From: CANJXF01 sp043775015
Lineage (GTDB): Bacteria > Verrucomicrobiota > Verrucomicrobiia > Limisphaerales > CANJXF01
Direction of reading: 5' to 3'
NCBI GenBank assembly: GCA_043775015.1
Contig: JAYVSV010000029.1
Location: 11,009 to 75,008 of the forward strand
Length of the DNA stretch: 64,000 nt
Positions 26,992 to 36,706 of this stretch are shown piece by piece. The stretch's first letter is position 1. Each line of letters starts with the position of its first letter. The position numbers and the translations under genes are program-made. A model generated the notes under the pieces. The model saw only the letters and a list, made by a program, of their open reading frames with translations. It did not search any database and was not told the DNA's origin.

Positions 26992-28356
26992 TCAATACCG
27001 CTTCTGGAGCTTCGCCATCTCCGCTTTCATTTCTTTAAAAGCTTTTCCCGCCGAAGAATCGTTCACTAAATTTTTCATTTCAAACGGGTCTTTCTTTAAA
27101 TCGTAAAGTTCATCCATGCCTGGCAGGTCTTGGTATTGAATATATTTCCACCGGTCAGTGCGAACGGCTTGCCAGGTCGGGGTGCGAAATTGTTTCTCGT
27201 TGAAATATTCGAACAGAGCGGCGTCGCGCCATTTCGCGTTCGGATTGTGCAGCAGCGACAAAAAGGATTTACCTTGAACGGCTTTCGGAATCTTCGCGCC
27301 GCCCAATTCCAGCAACGTCGGCGCGAGGTCGATGTTCAAAACAATCTTGTTGATAACGGTCCCGGGTTTCGCGAGCTTCGGATAACGCACGAGCAGCGGG
27401 TCACGAATGGATTCTTCATACGCCCAACGTTTGTCGCCGAGGCCGTGTTCGCCCCAGAAAAATCCATTGTCACTGCTGAAAATAAATATCGTGTTGTCAA
27501 GCTGGCCGGATTGTTCGAGCGCAGTGAAAATCTGCCCGACACCTTCGTCGATTGCGGCGAGACTGCGGAGTTGTTGCAACATGGTGGGTGTTGGAAAATC
27601 TTTCCACGGTTTTGAATTTTCTTTGCGGGGCCTGCTTTTGATTGGCGTTTTTTCACTTTCCACCAGGGCAGGTTTGCCATCGAGCGAGTCGTGCAAACTC
27701 GGGATGGTTGGAACATGGGTCACGCCGGAATACAAATCCTGATGCCGCTCCGCCGACGTGAACGGGCCATGCACCGCTTTGTGGGCGAGGCAGAGCACAA
27801 ACGGTTTTGCATGTTCCCTTTTTATGAAGGCGACCGCGTTGCTGTTCAGAATATCGGTGATGTAGCCGGTCGCTCTGGCAGCGGTTCCGTCCACATTAAT
27901 CATCGGATCGTTGTAAATGCCCTGCCCTTTGAAACTGACCCAACGATCAAAACCGGGTCGCGGCGAATCGTCATTGCCCATGTGAAGTTTACCGATGTAA
28001 GCCGTTTCATAACCAGCGTCCTTCAGCAGCTTCGGAAAAGTCACGAGCTGATGGCTGAGTTCATTGTGATTGCTGTTGTCAATCACTCCGTTGCGATGGG
28101 CATATTGGCCGGTGAGAAACGTCGCGCGGCTCGGTGAGCAAAGCGGCAGTGTGACGAAAAAGTTTTTGAAGAGAGCGCCTTCTTTTGCAAGTCGATCGAT
28201 GTTCGGCGTTTTCGCCACGGGATGACCCATGCAACTGAGCGCATCCCAGCGTAAATCATCGACCAAAACAAAAACGATATTTGGCCGGGACGTTTTGGCG
28301 GCGTGAAGGTTTGAGACAAACAAAAGTGCGGCGACAAAAATGAGAATTTTTTTCAT
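26992..28356 (-). CDS. Secreted sulfatase
   Basis: The 454-residue protein has a signal peptide (MKKILIFVAALLFVSNLHAA) and the sulfatase core: RPNIVFVLVDDLRWDAL (metal Asp pair), PLCSPSRATFLTGQYAHR with the formylglycine Cys73 in CSPSR, then FIFSSDNGFFWGEHGLGDKR (metal Asp-Asn). It hydrolyses sulfate esters, most likely on polysaccharides, in the periplasm. The Cys-type motif would need a maturase; none is present nearby. The start at 28356 is preferred over an in-frame start at 28437 whose extra 27 residues precede a complete signal peptide. The stop touches the end of the HELGH gene. Confidence 0.92.
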   Translation of the reverse strand: MKKILIFVAALLFVSNLHAAKTSRPNIVFVLVDDLRWDALSCMGHPVAKTPNIDRLAKEGALFKNFFVTLPLCSPSRATFLTGQYAHRNGVIDNSNHNELSHQLVTFPKLLKDAGYETAYIGKLHMGNDDSPRPGFDRWVSFKGQGIYNDPMINVDGTAARATGYITDILNSNAVAFIKREHAKPFVLCLAHKAVHGPFTSAERHQDLYSGVTHVPTIPSLHDSLDGKPALVESEKTPIKSRPRKENSKPWKDFPTPTMLQQLRSLAAIDEGVGQIFTALEQSGQLDNTIFIFSSDNGFFWGEHGLGDKRWAYEESIRDPLLVRYPKLAKPGTVINKIVLNIDLAPTLLELGGAKIPKAVQGKSFLSLLHNPNAKWRDAALFEYFNEKQFRTPTWQAVRTDRWKYIQYQDLPGMDELYDLKKDPFEMKNLVNDSSAGKAFKEMKAEMAKLQKRY

Positions 28357-28530
28357 GTGCAAGTTGCAGACAAACGATGCAAAACCGACGTTACAAATTC
28401 CATTGGCCGAGTGCAATCCAACGACGAATTTGTTCACCCTGGGTCTGCCGGAGAGAAGACGTTTTAGAGCCTAGTAAATCCTTCACGCTCTGTTCTTGTT
28501 TCAATTCGTGGGGTGAGTTAAAGAATCGGT

Positions 28531-29160
28531 GTGATAGCGTTTCCAAAGAAACCGATTCCACAGCAAAAATCCACGGAAGCGGCGTTTTCACTGGTGGAAC
28601 TCCTGATCTCAATCATTTTGGTTCTGATTCTTTCGGTGATGGTACTGGGGCGCGGCAACTGGTCGGATGGGCAGCGCAAAATGGTCAATTGCCAAAAAAA
28701 TCTACAGAGTATTTACGTGGCCCTGAGTATTTACGCTGCGGAAAACAAAGATGCTTTTCCGGCAATCAAAGGGGCAGAAGCTTCGGAAGCTCCACTCAGT
28801 TTGCTTGTTCCGCGCAGCACCACTGTGACCGAGTTGTTTATTTGCCCCAGCAGTTCGGATAACAAGTTGCCGGAGGGAGAGTCCTTTGCGAAGCGGCGCA
28901 TCAGTTATGCCTACTACATGAATCACACAAAAAGCGATGGCGCAGGCGCGCTCCTGTTGTCAGACCGGCAAGTGAACACGTTTCCGAAAGTGACGCGGCA
29001 GCTTGTTTTTTCCGAGAACGGCAAGCCGCCCGGCGCGAACCATCGTAAGGTGGGCGGAAATTTTCTTTATTGCGACGGTGAATTCAATTCGGTCAAACCT
29101 CGGGCGTCGCACGATTTTCTCTTTCCCACCAACATCGTTTTGCTAAATCCCAAGCCATAA
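28531..29160 (+). CDS. Type II secretion/prepilin-like protein (H-X9-DG type)
   Basis: The 209-residue protein has a prepilin N-terminus, EAAFSLVELLISIILVLILSV: a peptidase site followed by a hydrophobic helix with Glu at position +5, but with Ala rather than Gly before the cleavage Phe. The rest is globular and has Cys residues. The C-terminal GANHRKVGGNFLYCDGEF resembles the H-X9-DG ending of the DUF1559-type pseudopilins common in PVC bacteria. It starts with a GTG and its stop is two bases before the next gene's ATG, so the two are probably translated together. Confidence 0.8.
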   Translation: MIAFPKKPIPQQKSTEAAFSLVELLISIILVLILSVMVLGRGNWSDGQRKMVNCQKNLQSIYVALSIYAAENKDAFPAIKGAEASEAPLSLLVPRSTTVTELFICPSSSDNKLPEGESFAKRRISYAYYMNHTKSDGAGALLLSDRQVNTFPKVTRQLVFSENGKPPGANHRKVGGNFLYCDGEFNSVKPRASHDFLFPTNIVLLNPKP

Positions 29161-29162
29161 TT

Positions 29163-31319
29163 ATGAACATCAAAGTTCAATGTTCCTGCGATACACGCTA
29201 CTCGTTTGAAGTCGAACCGGTGCATGGCAAAATGCCTGCCAGCATTTTCTGCCCGAAGTGCGGGGCTGACGGCACGGATTACGCCAATCAAATCATCCAA
29301 CAAAATTTGGGGGATACGCCCGAGCCTACGGATGTTCCAGTGAGTAAGCCGAGGATTCGTTTGCATGTCGCTGCTACTCATGCTGCGCCGCCTCCCGTAC
29401 TGGCCGTTGCGGGTGAAAGTGGCGCAGTCACCCACGCAGCGGTCGAGATGTGTCATCGTCATCCACGTAGCGCAGCGACCGAACATTGCGTCGTTTGTCA
29501 GAAACCAATTTGTCCCGAGTGCATGCAGACGTTCGGCTACTTGTGCTCCGTAAGCTGTCGGTATCGCGCGGAACAGGAAAAAATCCGCGTGCCGGTTTAT
29601 AAACTTCAGCGAAACTTGGTGGAACGTGGCACGGTCCGCAAATCAGTGGGGATCAGTGTCGCGGTTGGACTCGTGGTCGTGGCGCTCTTTGGGGCGTTGA
29701 TCTGGTACACGATGAGCGGCTCGAAACCGCGTTCTTATTACACGTTGAAACTCCCGTCTGAAAAAGGTGGAACTTACTCTCAATTTCTCGGGCCTAACCA
29801 AATTTTGCTGCTGAATAAAAATAAGATTTCCGTACACAACATCAAAACGAAAAAAGAGGCTTGGTCCACGGTGTTGGACGATCCCAAAACCGAGACAGCA
29901 ACCGCCTCCACCAAGGTCGCCGGAAAAAAACCGGTCGTGGACGAGGACGAATCCTATGGCTATGAAGATTATTCGTCGGGGCCAGCACCCCACTTCTCGG
30001 GCAACGAAATCTGGATTTGTCTTTCGCACCGCGCTGTTTGTGTGGATCTGACCAGTGGCACGATCAAACACAATGTTCCGTTCAAAGGGCGACGCGTTAG
30101 TTTCACACCGGGTGAATCAACGCTCCTGGTGGTTTCCGAAAGCGGGCCGACGAAAAAAATTGTGACCCAAATCAGCCTGGCTTCCGGCGAACCCAAGACT
30201 TCAGAAGTCACCGTGGCAGCCAGAGAGAAAGTTGGTCTGTCCAAGGATTTGCCGTCCACGATCCTTCCGACTGCTGGGCTGCTCATGAAATACGAACTGG
30301 ATGCGGCCAAGGTGAATCAGCCATCCATTTATAAATCGAGCAGCGAATTTTTTCCAGCCGGTCAAAATTTGGTGGAGATGCGGGTCAAGCTGGTGGAAGC
30401 AAAATTGACGACGGTGCAAACGATGAAAAAACCGGGGGCATCTAAATTAAATTCTGGCACGAGCTCCTCGACCAGCACGCGCGCCGTGGCTGAGGAAATT
30501 TTTAACGAACTCAAACGAGCCGACACCGGTGGTTTCCGGCAGGTGGACGAAAGTCGTTACGGTGTAACCCTGCATCGGGAGATGGAAACAGGCGCGACCG
30601 ATTGGACCGGCGAAGTCCACGGCGTGCCGATATTCTTTCCTCTGAAAACGGTGGACCTGCTAACGGCTGGAAAGAGCCTTCTGATTTTCGACAAACAAAA
30701 TAAAAAAGTTGCGCAAGCCGAACTCACGTTCCCGATCGCTGATCATTTTACCACTGAATATCACGGGAACGAAGGACCTTGCCTTGAAGCGAACGGCACA
30801 TTGTTCTTCTTTGATAAAGGTGTTTTGACGGCGTTTGATTTGCCAACCGGCGCGGTGCGTTGGCGGTTGCCCAGTGTCGGAATCAGCGGCATCCACTTGG
30901 ATAAGAAAGGCTTTTTGTATGTCGGCACTACGACCGCAGCGCCGGAAGATATTCAATATTCTGAGCAGATCAAAATGAGCGACGCCATCACACCGCTGGT
31001 CATGAAGGTGGAGGCAGTTTCAGGAAAAATATTATGGAAGAGCGCGCAAACCTGCGACGAGGTTTTTCTCACTGGGAAATATGTTTATGTCACCGATTCT
31101 TCGAGAAAAGGTTTCTCCATGATCACGGCTGCGCAAGATGCATTTGGCCAATCGTCAAAAGGTGGAGGACTGCGGCTCTATCGAATTGATCCTTCAAATG
31201 GGAAAAAAATGTGGTCCTTCAGCAAACAAGGCCAACCGGAAAACGTCGACTTTGCGGAGAATAGAATTCTTCTTCATTACTCGAACGAAATTGAAATCAT
31301 GAAATTTATTTCATTCTAG
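29163..31319 (+). CDS. Membrane protein with zinc-ribbon N-terminus and PQQ-like propeller
   Basis: The 718-residue protein has three parts. Residues 1-60 contain a ribbon (CSCDTRYSFEV with FCPKCGADG), residues 99-140 a second cysteine/histidine-rich finger with CHRHPRSAATEHCVVCQKP, ICPECMQTFGYLCSVSC, like a B-box. A hydrophobic helix at about 162-182 (VGISVAVGLVVVALFGALI) crosses the membrane. The remaining part has blade-like repeats such as GVLTAFDLPTGAVRWRLP and GKYVYVTDSSRKGF, resembling a PQQ-type propeller outside. The cytoplasmic finger/outer propeller design suggests signal or protein assembly, but no function is proposed. Confidence 0.6.
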   Translation: MNIKVQCSCDTRYSFEVEPVHGKMPASIFCPKCGADGTDYANQIIQQNLGDTPEPTDVPVSKPRIRLHVAATHAAPPPVLAVAGESGAVTHAAVEMCHRHPRSAATEHCVVCQKPICPECMQTFGYLCSVSCRYRAEQEKIRVPVYKLQRNLVERGTVRKSVGISVAVGLVVVALFGALIWYTMSGSKPRSYYTLKLPSEKGGTYSQFLGPNQILLLNKNKISVHNIKTKKEAWSTVLDDPKTETATASTKVAGKKPVVDEDESYGYEDYSSGPAPHFSGNEIWICLSHRAVCVDLTSGTIKHNVPFKGRRVSFTPGESTLLVVSESGPTKKIVTQISLASGEPKTSEVTVAAREKVGLSKDLPSTILPTAGLLMKYELDAAKVNQPSIYKSSSEFFPAGQNLVEMRVKLVEAKLTTVQTMKKPGASKLNSGTSSSTSTRAVAEEIFNELKRADTGGFRQVDESRYGVTLHREMETGATDWTGEVHGVPIFFPLKTVDLLTAGKSLLIFDKQNKKVAQAELTFPIADHFTTEYHGNEGPCLEANGTLFFFDKGVLTAFDLPTGAVRWRLPSVGISGIHLDKKGFLYVGTTTAAPEDIQYSEQIKMSDAITPLVMKVEAVSGKILWKSAQTCDEVFLTGKYVYVTDSSRKGFSMITAAQDAFGQSSKGGGLRLYRIDPSNGKKMWSFSKQGQPENVDFAENRILLHYSNEIEIMKFISF

Positions 31320-31490
31320 GCCAACTGAAACGAGGCCTCGCTAATAACGCGACAACAGCGACGCGCGGTGGCTGCAAGATCGGTTGCCATCGACCGCGAG
31401 CGGGTTCCCGCCATAACTTAACCCTCAGTCCTGAAATGAAATGTCTTTCGTTCTAGTGGAACTTTGGTTTGATTCTCGACGAATTCGGGC

Positions 31491-32417
31491 ATGAATCCAA
31501 AAATTAAAATAGGTCTTTACGCAGTTTTAATAATTGCTGCCGCCATCTTTGCTGGTCTTTTTTATTCCAGTTACAAGAGCGCGCCCTCGGCCTCGGCGGA
31601 AACCAACGCGCTGACCCAAATAACCGCTGAGATTACCAACCCCGCGCCTACGAATTTAGATACCGCAATCAACCACGTAACGAACGCCCCAGCGCCAGCC
31701 AATACCAACGCGGCAACAACAAATCCAGGAACCGGGCCAAAGATGGTTCCGCCCGCCGTGCTCACTGCGAAACAACCTGCCCATGGCCGCAGCGGAATGA
31801 TCGGGTATCTGTGTGCTTTTTTGGCCGTGGCGATTTTTCTAGGTCTATTGATTGCCCGCGATATTTCGGAATTCTTTGGAAATCGCAGCGTTCAATTCAT
31901 GTTCAATGACGAGGGTGAGGGAATTAAAAATCCCGAATACGAAGAGGCGGAACAGGAATGGGCCAACGGTCATCATCTCGAGGCGGTTCGGTTGATGCGC
32001 GCGTATCTGGTGAACAACCCCCGCGAACAAGGGGTTGCCCTGCGCATTGCGGAAATTTACGAAAAAGATTTGAAGAACAATCTCGCCGCTGCCCTGGAAT
32101 ACGAAGAAGTGTTGAAACATAAATTGCAGCCAGAGCGTTGGGGTTGGGCGGCAATTCATCTTTGCAATTTGTATTCCAAAATGGGCAAAACAGCGGAAGC
32201 GGTCGCGTTGCTGCATCGAATCGTCGCGGAATTCGGGCAAACTCCAGCAGCGGAAAAGGCACGCAAACGACTGGCCATGTTTGAAACCGTCGGTGAAGAA
32301 GGTCTCGATGGAGATTTGCCTGATTCCATCCAGAGCGCACCGCCCAAGCCGGCTGAACCGGAAGAAAAAACCCGGCCAGCCTCGAACCTTCCGCCCGGCT
32401 TCCGTCCGAAAAAATAA
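31491..32417 (+). CDS. Membrane-anchored TPR-like protein
   Basis: The 308-residue protein has an N-terminal transmembrane helix (IGLYAVLIIAAAIFAGLFY), a long Thr/Asn/Ala/Pro-rich spacer, a second helix (IGYLCAFLAVAIFLGLLIA, about 100-120) and then tetratricopeptide-like helices (AEQEWANGHHLEAVRLMRAY, ALRIAEIYEKDLKNNLAAAL, AAIHLCNLYSKMGKTAEAVA). The C-terminus is proline-rich. Probable role: a scaffold in the envelope. It follows the zinc-ribbon gene after 171 bp of featureless sequence and precedes dapL by 55 bp. Confidence 0.7.
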   Translation: MNPKIKIGLYAVLIIAAAIFAGLFYSSYKSAPSASAETNALTQITAEITNPAPTNLDTAINHVTNAPAPANTNAATTNPGTGPKMVPPAVLTAKQPAHGRSGMIGYLCAFLAVAIFLGLLIARDISEFFGNRSVQFMFNDEGEGIKNPEYEEAEQEWANGHHLEAVRLMRAYLVNNPREQGVALRIAEIYEKDLKNNLAAALEYEEVLKHKLQPERWGWAAIHLCNLYSKMGKTAEAVALLHRIVAEFGQTPAAEKARKRLAMFETVGEEGLDGDLPDSIQSAPPKPAEPEEKTRPASNLPPGFRPKK

Positions 32418-32472
32418 CCGGAAATTAGATTTCCTTTCCCATCAGAAAATCAAAAAAGAGTCCACTTTCATT

Positions 32473-33720
32473 ATGTCCGACACCTACATTCAAAACCTTT
32501 TTGCCGAACGCATCGGCGGTAAACAGTACGGCAAATCCACCGCCATTTATAAATTCGAAAAAATCAAGCGCGCAAAACGCGCCGCGCTCGCTGCAAATCC
32601 TGGAGCCGAAATCATCGACATGGGCGTTGGCGAACCCGACGAAATGGCATTCCCTGAGGTAGTCGCGAAATTGCACGAGGAAGCGCTCAAACCCGAGAAT
32701 CGCGGTTACTCCGACAACGGTGACGGCGTTTTGAAAGAAGCGGCGGCGCGTTATCTGGAGAAAGTATGTGGTGTGAAAGGAATCAATCCGGACACAGAAG
32801 TTTTACATTCTATTGGCAGCAAAGCCGCGCTTTCCATTCTTCCTGCAGCGCTCATTAATCCTGGTGATTACGTTTTGATGACCACGCCTGGTTATCCGGT
32901 TTTCGGAACGCACGCGAAATATTGCGGAGGGCTTGTCCATAATTTGCCACTGACGGAAGCGAACCAGTTTTTGCCAGACTTGGATAACATTCCCGGTGAT
33001 GTCTTGGCCAAAGCCAAGGTGCTCGTCATCAATTATCCAAACAACCCGACCGGGGCGAGCGCCACGCCGGAGTTTTACGCGAAGGTGGTCGAGTTCGCAA
33101 AAAAGAACCAGATCGTGGTCATCTCGGACGCTGCCTACGCCGCACTAGTTTTCGAGGGCAATCCGCTGAGTTTTTTGTCCACGCCCGGCGCGAAAGACGT
33201 GGGCATCGAACTTCATTCCACGAGCAAAACGTTCAACATGACCGGCTGGCGCTGCGGCTTTGTGGCGGGAAATGAATTGTTGGTCAAGGCGTACGGTGAT
33301 GTGAAAGACAACACCGATTCGGGCCAATTTCTCGCCATCCAACACGCGGCTGGATATTGCTTTGATCATCCCGAGATGACTGAAAAAATTGCAGCCAAGT
33401 ATTCTCGCCGGATGAATTCCCTCGTCACGGTACTGCGGCAGGCTGGCTTAAACGCGAAGAAACCGCGTGGCTCGTTTTTCCTCTACGTCAAGGCTCCGAA
33501 AGCGGCTCTGAAAAAAGATGGCTCGCGTGTTGAATTCAAAAATGGCGAAGAAGTTTCGCAATGGTTGATCACGGAAAAATTAATCTCCACTGTTCCGTGG
33601 GACGAAGCCGGAGCAAACCTGCGATTCAGTGTCACCTTCGTCGCAAAAAGCGAAGCCGACGAAACGCGTGTGCTGAATGAAATCTCAAGACGCCTCAACG
33701 ATGTGAATTTTGAGTTTTAA
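32473..33720 (+). CDS. dapL: LL-diaminopimelate aminotransferase
   Basis: The 415-residue protein is a PLP fold-type I aminotransferase. It begins with YIQNLFAERIGGKQYGKST and has VGEPDEMAFPEVV, the active-site Lys252 in HSTSKTFNMTGWRCGF, and NYPNNPTGASAT. The FAERIGG, KFEKIKRAKRAA and GYSDNGDG segments are typical of DapL. The enzyme makes LL-DAP directly from tetrahydrodipicolinate, a lysine/peptidoglycan precursor route found in Verrucomicrobia, Chlamydiae and others. The start at 32473 is chosen because the upstream frame overlaps the TPR gene. Confidence 0.93.
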   Translation: MSDTYIQNLFAERIGGKQYGKSTAIYKFEKIKRAKRAALAANPGAEIIDMGVGEPDEMAFPEVVAKLHEEALKPENRGYSDNGDGVLKEAAARYLEKVCGVKGINPDTEVLHSIGSKAALSILPAALINPGDYVLMTTPGYPVFGTHAKYCGGLVHNLPLTEANQFLPDLDNIPGDVLAKAKVLVINYPNNPTGASATPEFYAKVVEFAKKNQIVVISDAAYAALVFEGNPLSFLSTPGAKDVGIELHSTSKTFNMTGWRCGFVAGNELLVKAYGDVKDNTDSGQFLAIQHAAGYCFDHPEMTEKIAAKYSRRMNSLVTVLRQAGLNAKKPRGSFFLYVKAPKAALKKDGSRVEFKNGEEVSQWLITEKLISTVPWDEAGANLRFSVTFVAKSEADETRVLNEISRRLNDVNFEF

Positions 33721-33800
33721 AGATTTTGTTAGAGATTCAGTTTTTAAAATGATTTTCGCTTTCAAGCGATATTGAAACGCTCAGGGCTTTTCCTCCTGAA

Positions 33801-35552
33801 TTATTTTTCAAAATCTTTTGGCGAACGCAAGCTGGACTGTCCCCTGCCTTTCAACATTCTGAGTTCAAGGAGAATTTCTTGATCGGCATCGGGACGCACC
33901 GTTACGCGAGGAAATTTCATTGGAACCGGATCCAGCAAGAGAAGTTTGTTGAGTCCTGTTCTTAACGGCGACTCGTATCCGGTTGAATTCACATCTGCAA
34001 ATTCGCCTTTGAGCAACCGAACTTTAACTCTGTTGCCCCATCGAAGTTGGTTTCCATTGTGGACTGGCTCGCCCTGGCACCACCACCGCCATGCATTTGA
34101 ATTCTTGCGGAAAATTCTCACCGTGCGATCCGAACGATTCAGTTCGATTTGCAGAAGATTCGTTGGCGAATTTCCGTAGCGAACCAAAACGCGTGACGCA
34201 TCGTCTTCAAAGCTTTGCAGTTTTAAATCAGGACTCGGATCACCTATTCCCGGTTCAATCAAAACCGTTTGTCCGCCCGCATGAACGGCGAGTTGCCCTT
34301 TGCTGACGCCAACCAACAAATCTCCCGGCTGCCACGACGCACGCGCGTAGATTTCTTCCACCGATGGAAATTGATACGACAGTTTTTTGTCATCATCTCT
34401 CAACGGCACGCTTGAGTCGCACCAGAGATAAGCATACCCGCCCAATTCAAAAAGCAACTGTTCGCCGTGCGGAGTGATGGCGCGAGTTTTTTGGATTTGT
34501 CCAAGAGAATGGTCCCACTGCGCCAGATATTGAAAGATCGGACGGCGATATTCGCGCGCTAAAAACAAAAGGATCGGCGCGTAGTAATCTAGCTGGCCAT
34601 AGTAGGGTTCGAGAATCACGTTCGCGTGGCTTTGCTCGTACCCGGGAAATTTTTCCGTCGCGATGGTCGCAAGCGCGAGATCGGCGCTCATTTGCTTTTC
34701 ATATTTTTTGAAAAGATCGCGACCCGTCACGCGACGAAGGGCATCGAGGAAAAAGATTCTCGATTGCATGGTCGAAGCCCAGAACGTTCCGCCTTCGATT
34801 TGCGCTCCGTCCGGCGCAAGTCCATTGGGCAACAAATGCTCCTCAAATTTTTTCACGGTAGCCTCAACCCAAATTTTAGCTTTCGGCTCTTCGTTCAAAA
34901 GCACAAGTGCTGCGATTCCAAACGAACTCCATTCGACAATAGCGTGATGCGTATAAAAACCGGTGCCGGCGATAGTTGGAGTCTGAAAATATTTTTCAAA
35001 ATATAAATCAGCGATGCGCTCAAGCGTATCCCGGATTTCCTTCCGTTCCAGTTCGGTGAAGCGGTCATAAACGATGTCATATCCAACCGCCATTCCTTTG
35101 AGCAGTCGGGAAACGGCATACGCTTTTCCCCCGTCGGGCGTGCCATCGGCTTCGCTTTTCCAAGCGCGACAACTCGCAAGCACCCACCGTCGCGCCGCCT
35201 CGCCGTATTCCTTTTTGCCGCTCAACGCGTAAGCAAACGAGAGATGTTCGGTAATCGCGAGGTCGCCCATGATCGCGTAGAAACGGTCGTAAAGATTTTC
35301 GTAAACTGGATCGGGAGAAACCGGCGCAATCCAATTTGCGCGCGGAGTTTTGGTCAAACACCAGTCAGCGGATTCGATCAAGTTTTTGTAAATTTTCGCG
35401 TGAAGACGCTCGCTCCGTAACTGGCGAAGTTTCGGCAACTCTTGTGCGGTAAAATAAAGGCGCGGATGAGAAGAGTTTTTTCCGGAGTTCGATTCGCCGA
35501 AAGCCAGTGAGATGGAAAACAAATTTAGCGCGAACAGAAATAAAAGTTTCAT
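33801..35552 (-). CDS. Heparinase II/III-like secreted protein
   Basis: The 583-residue protein has an N-terminal signal (LLFLFALNLFSISLAFGE) and then HPRLYFTAQELPKLRQLR, the typical start of the alginate/heparin lyase toroid domain. The helical barrel has YDRFYAIMGDLAITEHLSFAYAL and TGFYTHHAIVEWSSFG with a possible catalytic His/Tyr, and the C-terminal half is a beta-rich domain (LLVGVSKGQLAVHAGGQ). It probably cleaves uronic-acid polysaccharides outside the cell. The polysaccharide deacetylase gene is 12 bp upstream on the same strand. Confidence 0.85.
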   Translation of the reverse strand: MKLLFLFALNLFSISLAFGESNSGKNSSHPRLYFTAQELPKLRQLRSERLHAKIYKNLIESADWCLTKTPRANWIAPVSPDPVYENLYDRFYAIMGDLAITEHLSFAYALSGKKEYGEAARRWVLASCRAWKSEADGTPDGGKAYAVSRLLKGMAVGYDIVYDRFTELERKEIRDTLERIADLYFEKYFQTPTIAGTGFYTHHAIVEWSSFGIAALVLLNEEPKAKIWVEATVKKFEEHLLPNGLAPDGAQIEGGTFWASTMQSRIFFLDALRRVTGRDLFKKYEKQMSADLALATIATEKFPGYEQSHANVILEPYYGQLDYYAPILLFLAREYRRPIFQYLAQWDHSLGQIQKTRAITPHGEQLLFELGGYAYLWCDSSVPLRDDDKKLSYQFPSVEEIYARASWQPGDLLVGVSKGQLAVHAGGQTVLIEPGIGDPSPDLKLQSFEDDASRVLVRYGNSPTNLLQIELNRSDRTVRIFRKNSNAWRWWCQGEPVHNGNQLRWGNRVKVRLLKGEFADVNSTGYESPLRTGLNKLLLLDPVPMKFPRVTVRPDADQEILLELRMLKGRGQSSLRSPKDFEK

Positions 35553-35564
35553 CGCGCGAATTGT

Positions 35565-36635
35565 TTACGCCTTCGCCTTGAGCTTTGTCTGTGTAGCAAT
35601 CGTGTCCAGATCGACAATCGCCGCGCGGTCCCCCGCTCTTTTTACCAGCTCACAAATCAAATCAATGGCTTTGAACTCGGGGTCTTTCGCGGAAAGCACT
35701 GCGGGATGAGCGAGGAAATCATAAACCGCGCGATTCTCAATCGTCCATTCAACGCCAAGACGAATTGCTTTGAGAAAATCTTTCAGTTCCCACCGCCCGT
35801 TGCGAAACGCGCCAATATCGCTGATTGGATTCATTGGAATATCAATCAGACCGCTCGGATAAATAAACGGCTGCGCGTCCATTTGCGCTCTGACGATATC
35901 GTCGAAAACTTCTATTGTGGGTGATGATCCTGGATTGCCGTACAAGTGCGCCGGATATTTGCAACTGATCCATTTAAAACCCAAATCCAAAAACATCTGC
36001 TGCACATCTGGACGCGGGGTCAATCCATCCGCAAAACCTCCGGGCGTGCGAAAGCCTGCTGGTTCGATGCCGAGACGGGTCTTGATGGCCGCGCTCGCCA
36101 ATTGAACATTTTCGCGAATGACATCCATCGGTTTCCGTCCCTCGACCAGCCATGGCGCGCGTTTGAAAATGTATTGAACTTCGTCCAGCGTCTGCGCTCG
36201 AACGTAAACGTGGTCGTAAGTGTGGTTGCCAATGCGATGGCCCATCGCCAGAATTTCTTTCAGCCAATCGACGTTTTCCTGTTCCAACGCACGGGCGACG
36301 AGGAAAAAATGAATCACGCCGCCAGCCGCTTTCACGCGCCGCGCCGCCTCCACTGCATATTTCTTCAATTCGTCGTTCAGATTCCCCTTTTCGAAATCCC
36401 AATGCGTGTCCTCCCAATTTGGGAAATTACGCGCCATTTCCAAATCAAGAGTGATGGCAATGAGCGCTTTCTTCGCTGAATTTTGCTGCTGTTCCTGCGC
36501 GAATATTTTTTTGGCGAAAAGAATTCCGCCGGTCGCCAACGCAGAAGTTTTTAGAAAATCGCGGCGTGAATAATCGTTGGGTAAAACCTGCGTCCGGCGG
36601 GTGCGAAGGGACGAGTTTTTCAAAAGTGCATTCAT
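35565..36635 (-). CDS. Polysaccharide deacetylase (NodB homology), Tat-exported
   Basis: The 356-residue protein has a twin-arginine signal (YSRRDFLKTSALATGGILFA) and then a NodB-type barrel. Visible marks are ALIAITLDLEMARNFPNWED, with the Asp of the usual TFDD replaced by DLE, and GHRIGNHTYDHVYVRAQ with the zinc His-xxx-His pair (HTYDH). A C-terminal part has VEWTIENRAVYDFLAHPAV. The His pair is intact, while the first Asp motif is altered, so activity needs testing. Its stop is 12 bp from the heparinase-like start, which suggests one unit for polysaccharide turnover. Confidence 0.82.
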   Translation of the reverse strand: MNALLKNSSLRTRRTQVLPNDYSRRDFLKTSALATGGILFAKKIFAQEQQQNSAKKALIAITLDLEMARNFPNWEDTHWDFEKGNLNDELKKYAVEAARRVKAAGGVIHFFLVARALEQENVDWLKEILAMGHRIGNHTYDHVYVRAQTLDEVQYIFKRAPWLVEGRKPMDVIRENVQLASAAIKTRLGIEPAGFRTPGGFADGLTPRPDVQQMFLDLGFKWISCKYPAHLYGNPGSSPTIEVFDDIVRAQMDAQPFIYPSGLIDIPMNPISDIGAFRNGRWELKDFLKAIRLGVEWTIENRAVYDFLAHPAVLSAKDPEFKAIDLICELVKRAGDRAAIVDLDTIATQTKLKAKA

Positions 36636-36660
36636 AAAAATATTTTACAATTTCTCGCGT

Positions 36661-36706
36661 TCACTTCTCACCAACACTCGCTCGCGAGACGCGGGCGCTC
36701 CCCTCA
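36661..36706. repeat. Probable dispersed-repeat fragment forming the gene's 3' end
   Basis: The last codons of the isochorismatase-like gene read GSARVSRASVGEK, from a GC-rich sequence containing CTCGCTCGCGAGACGCGGGC. From general knowledge, SARVSRAS-type peptides recur at unrelated protein ends in this phylum, encoded by dispersed GC-rich repeats. No second copy is found in this window, so this is an inference from resemblance. Confidence 0.35.
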
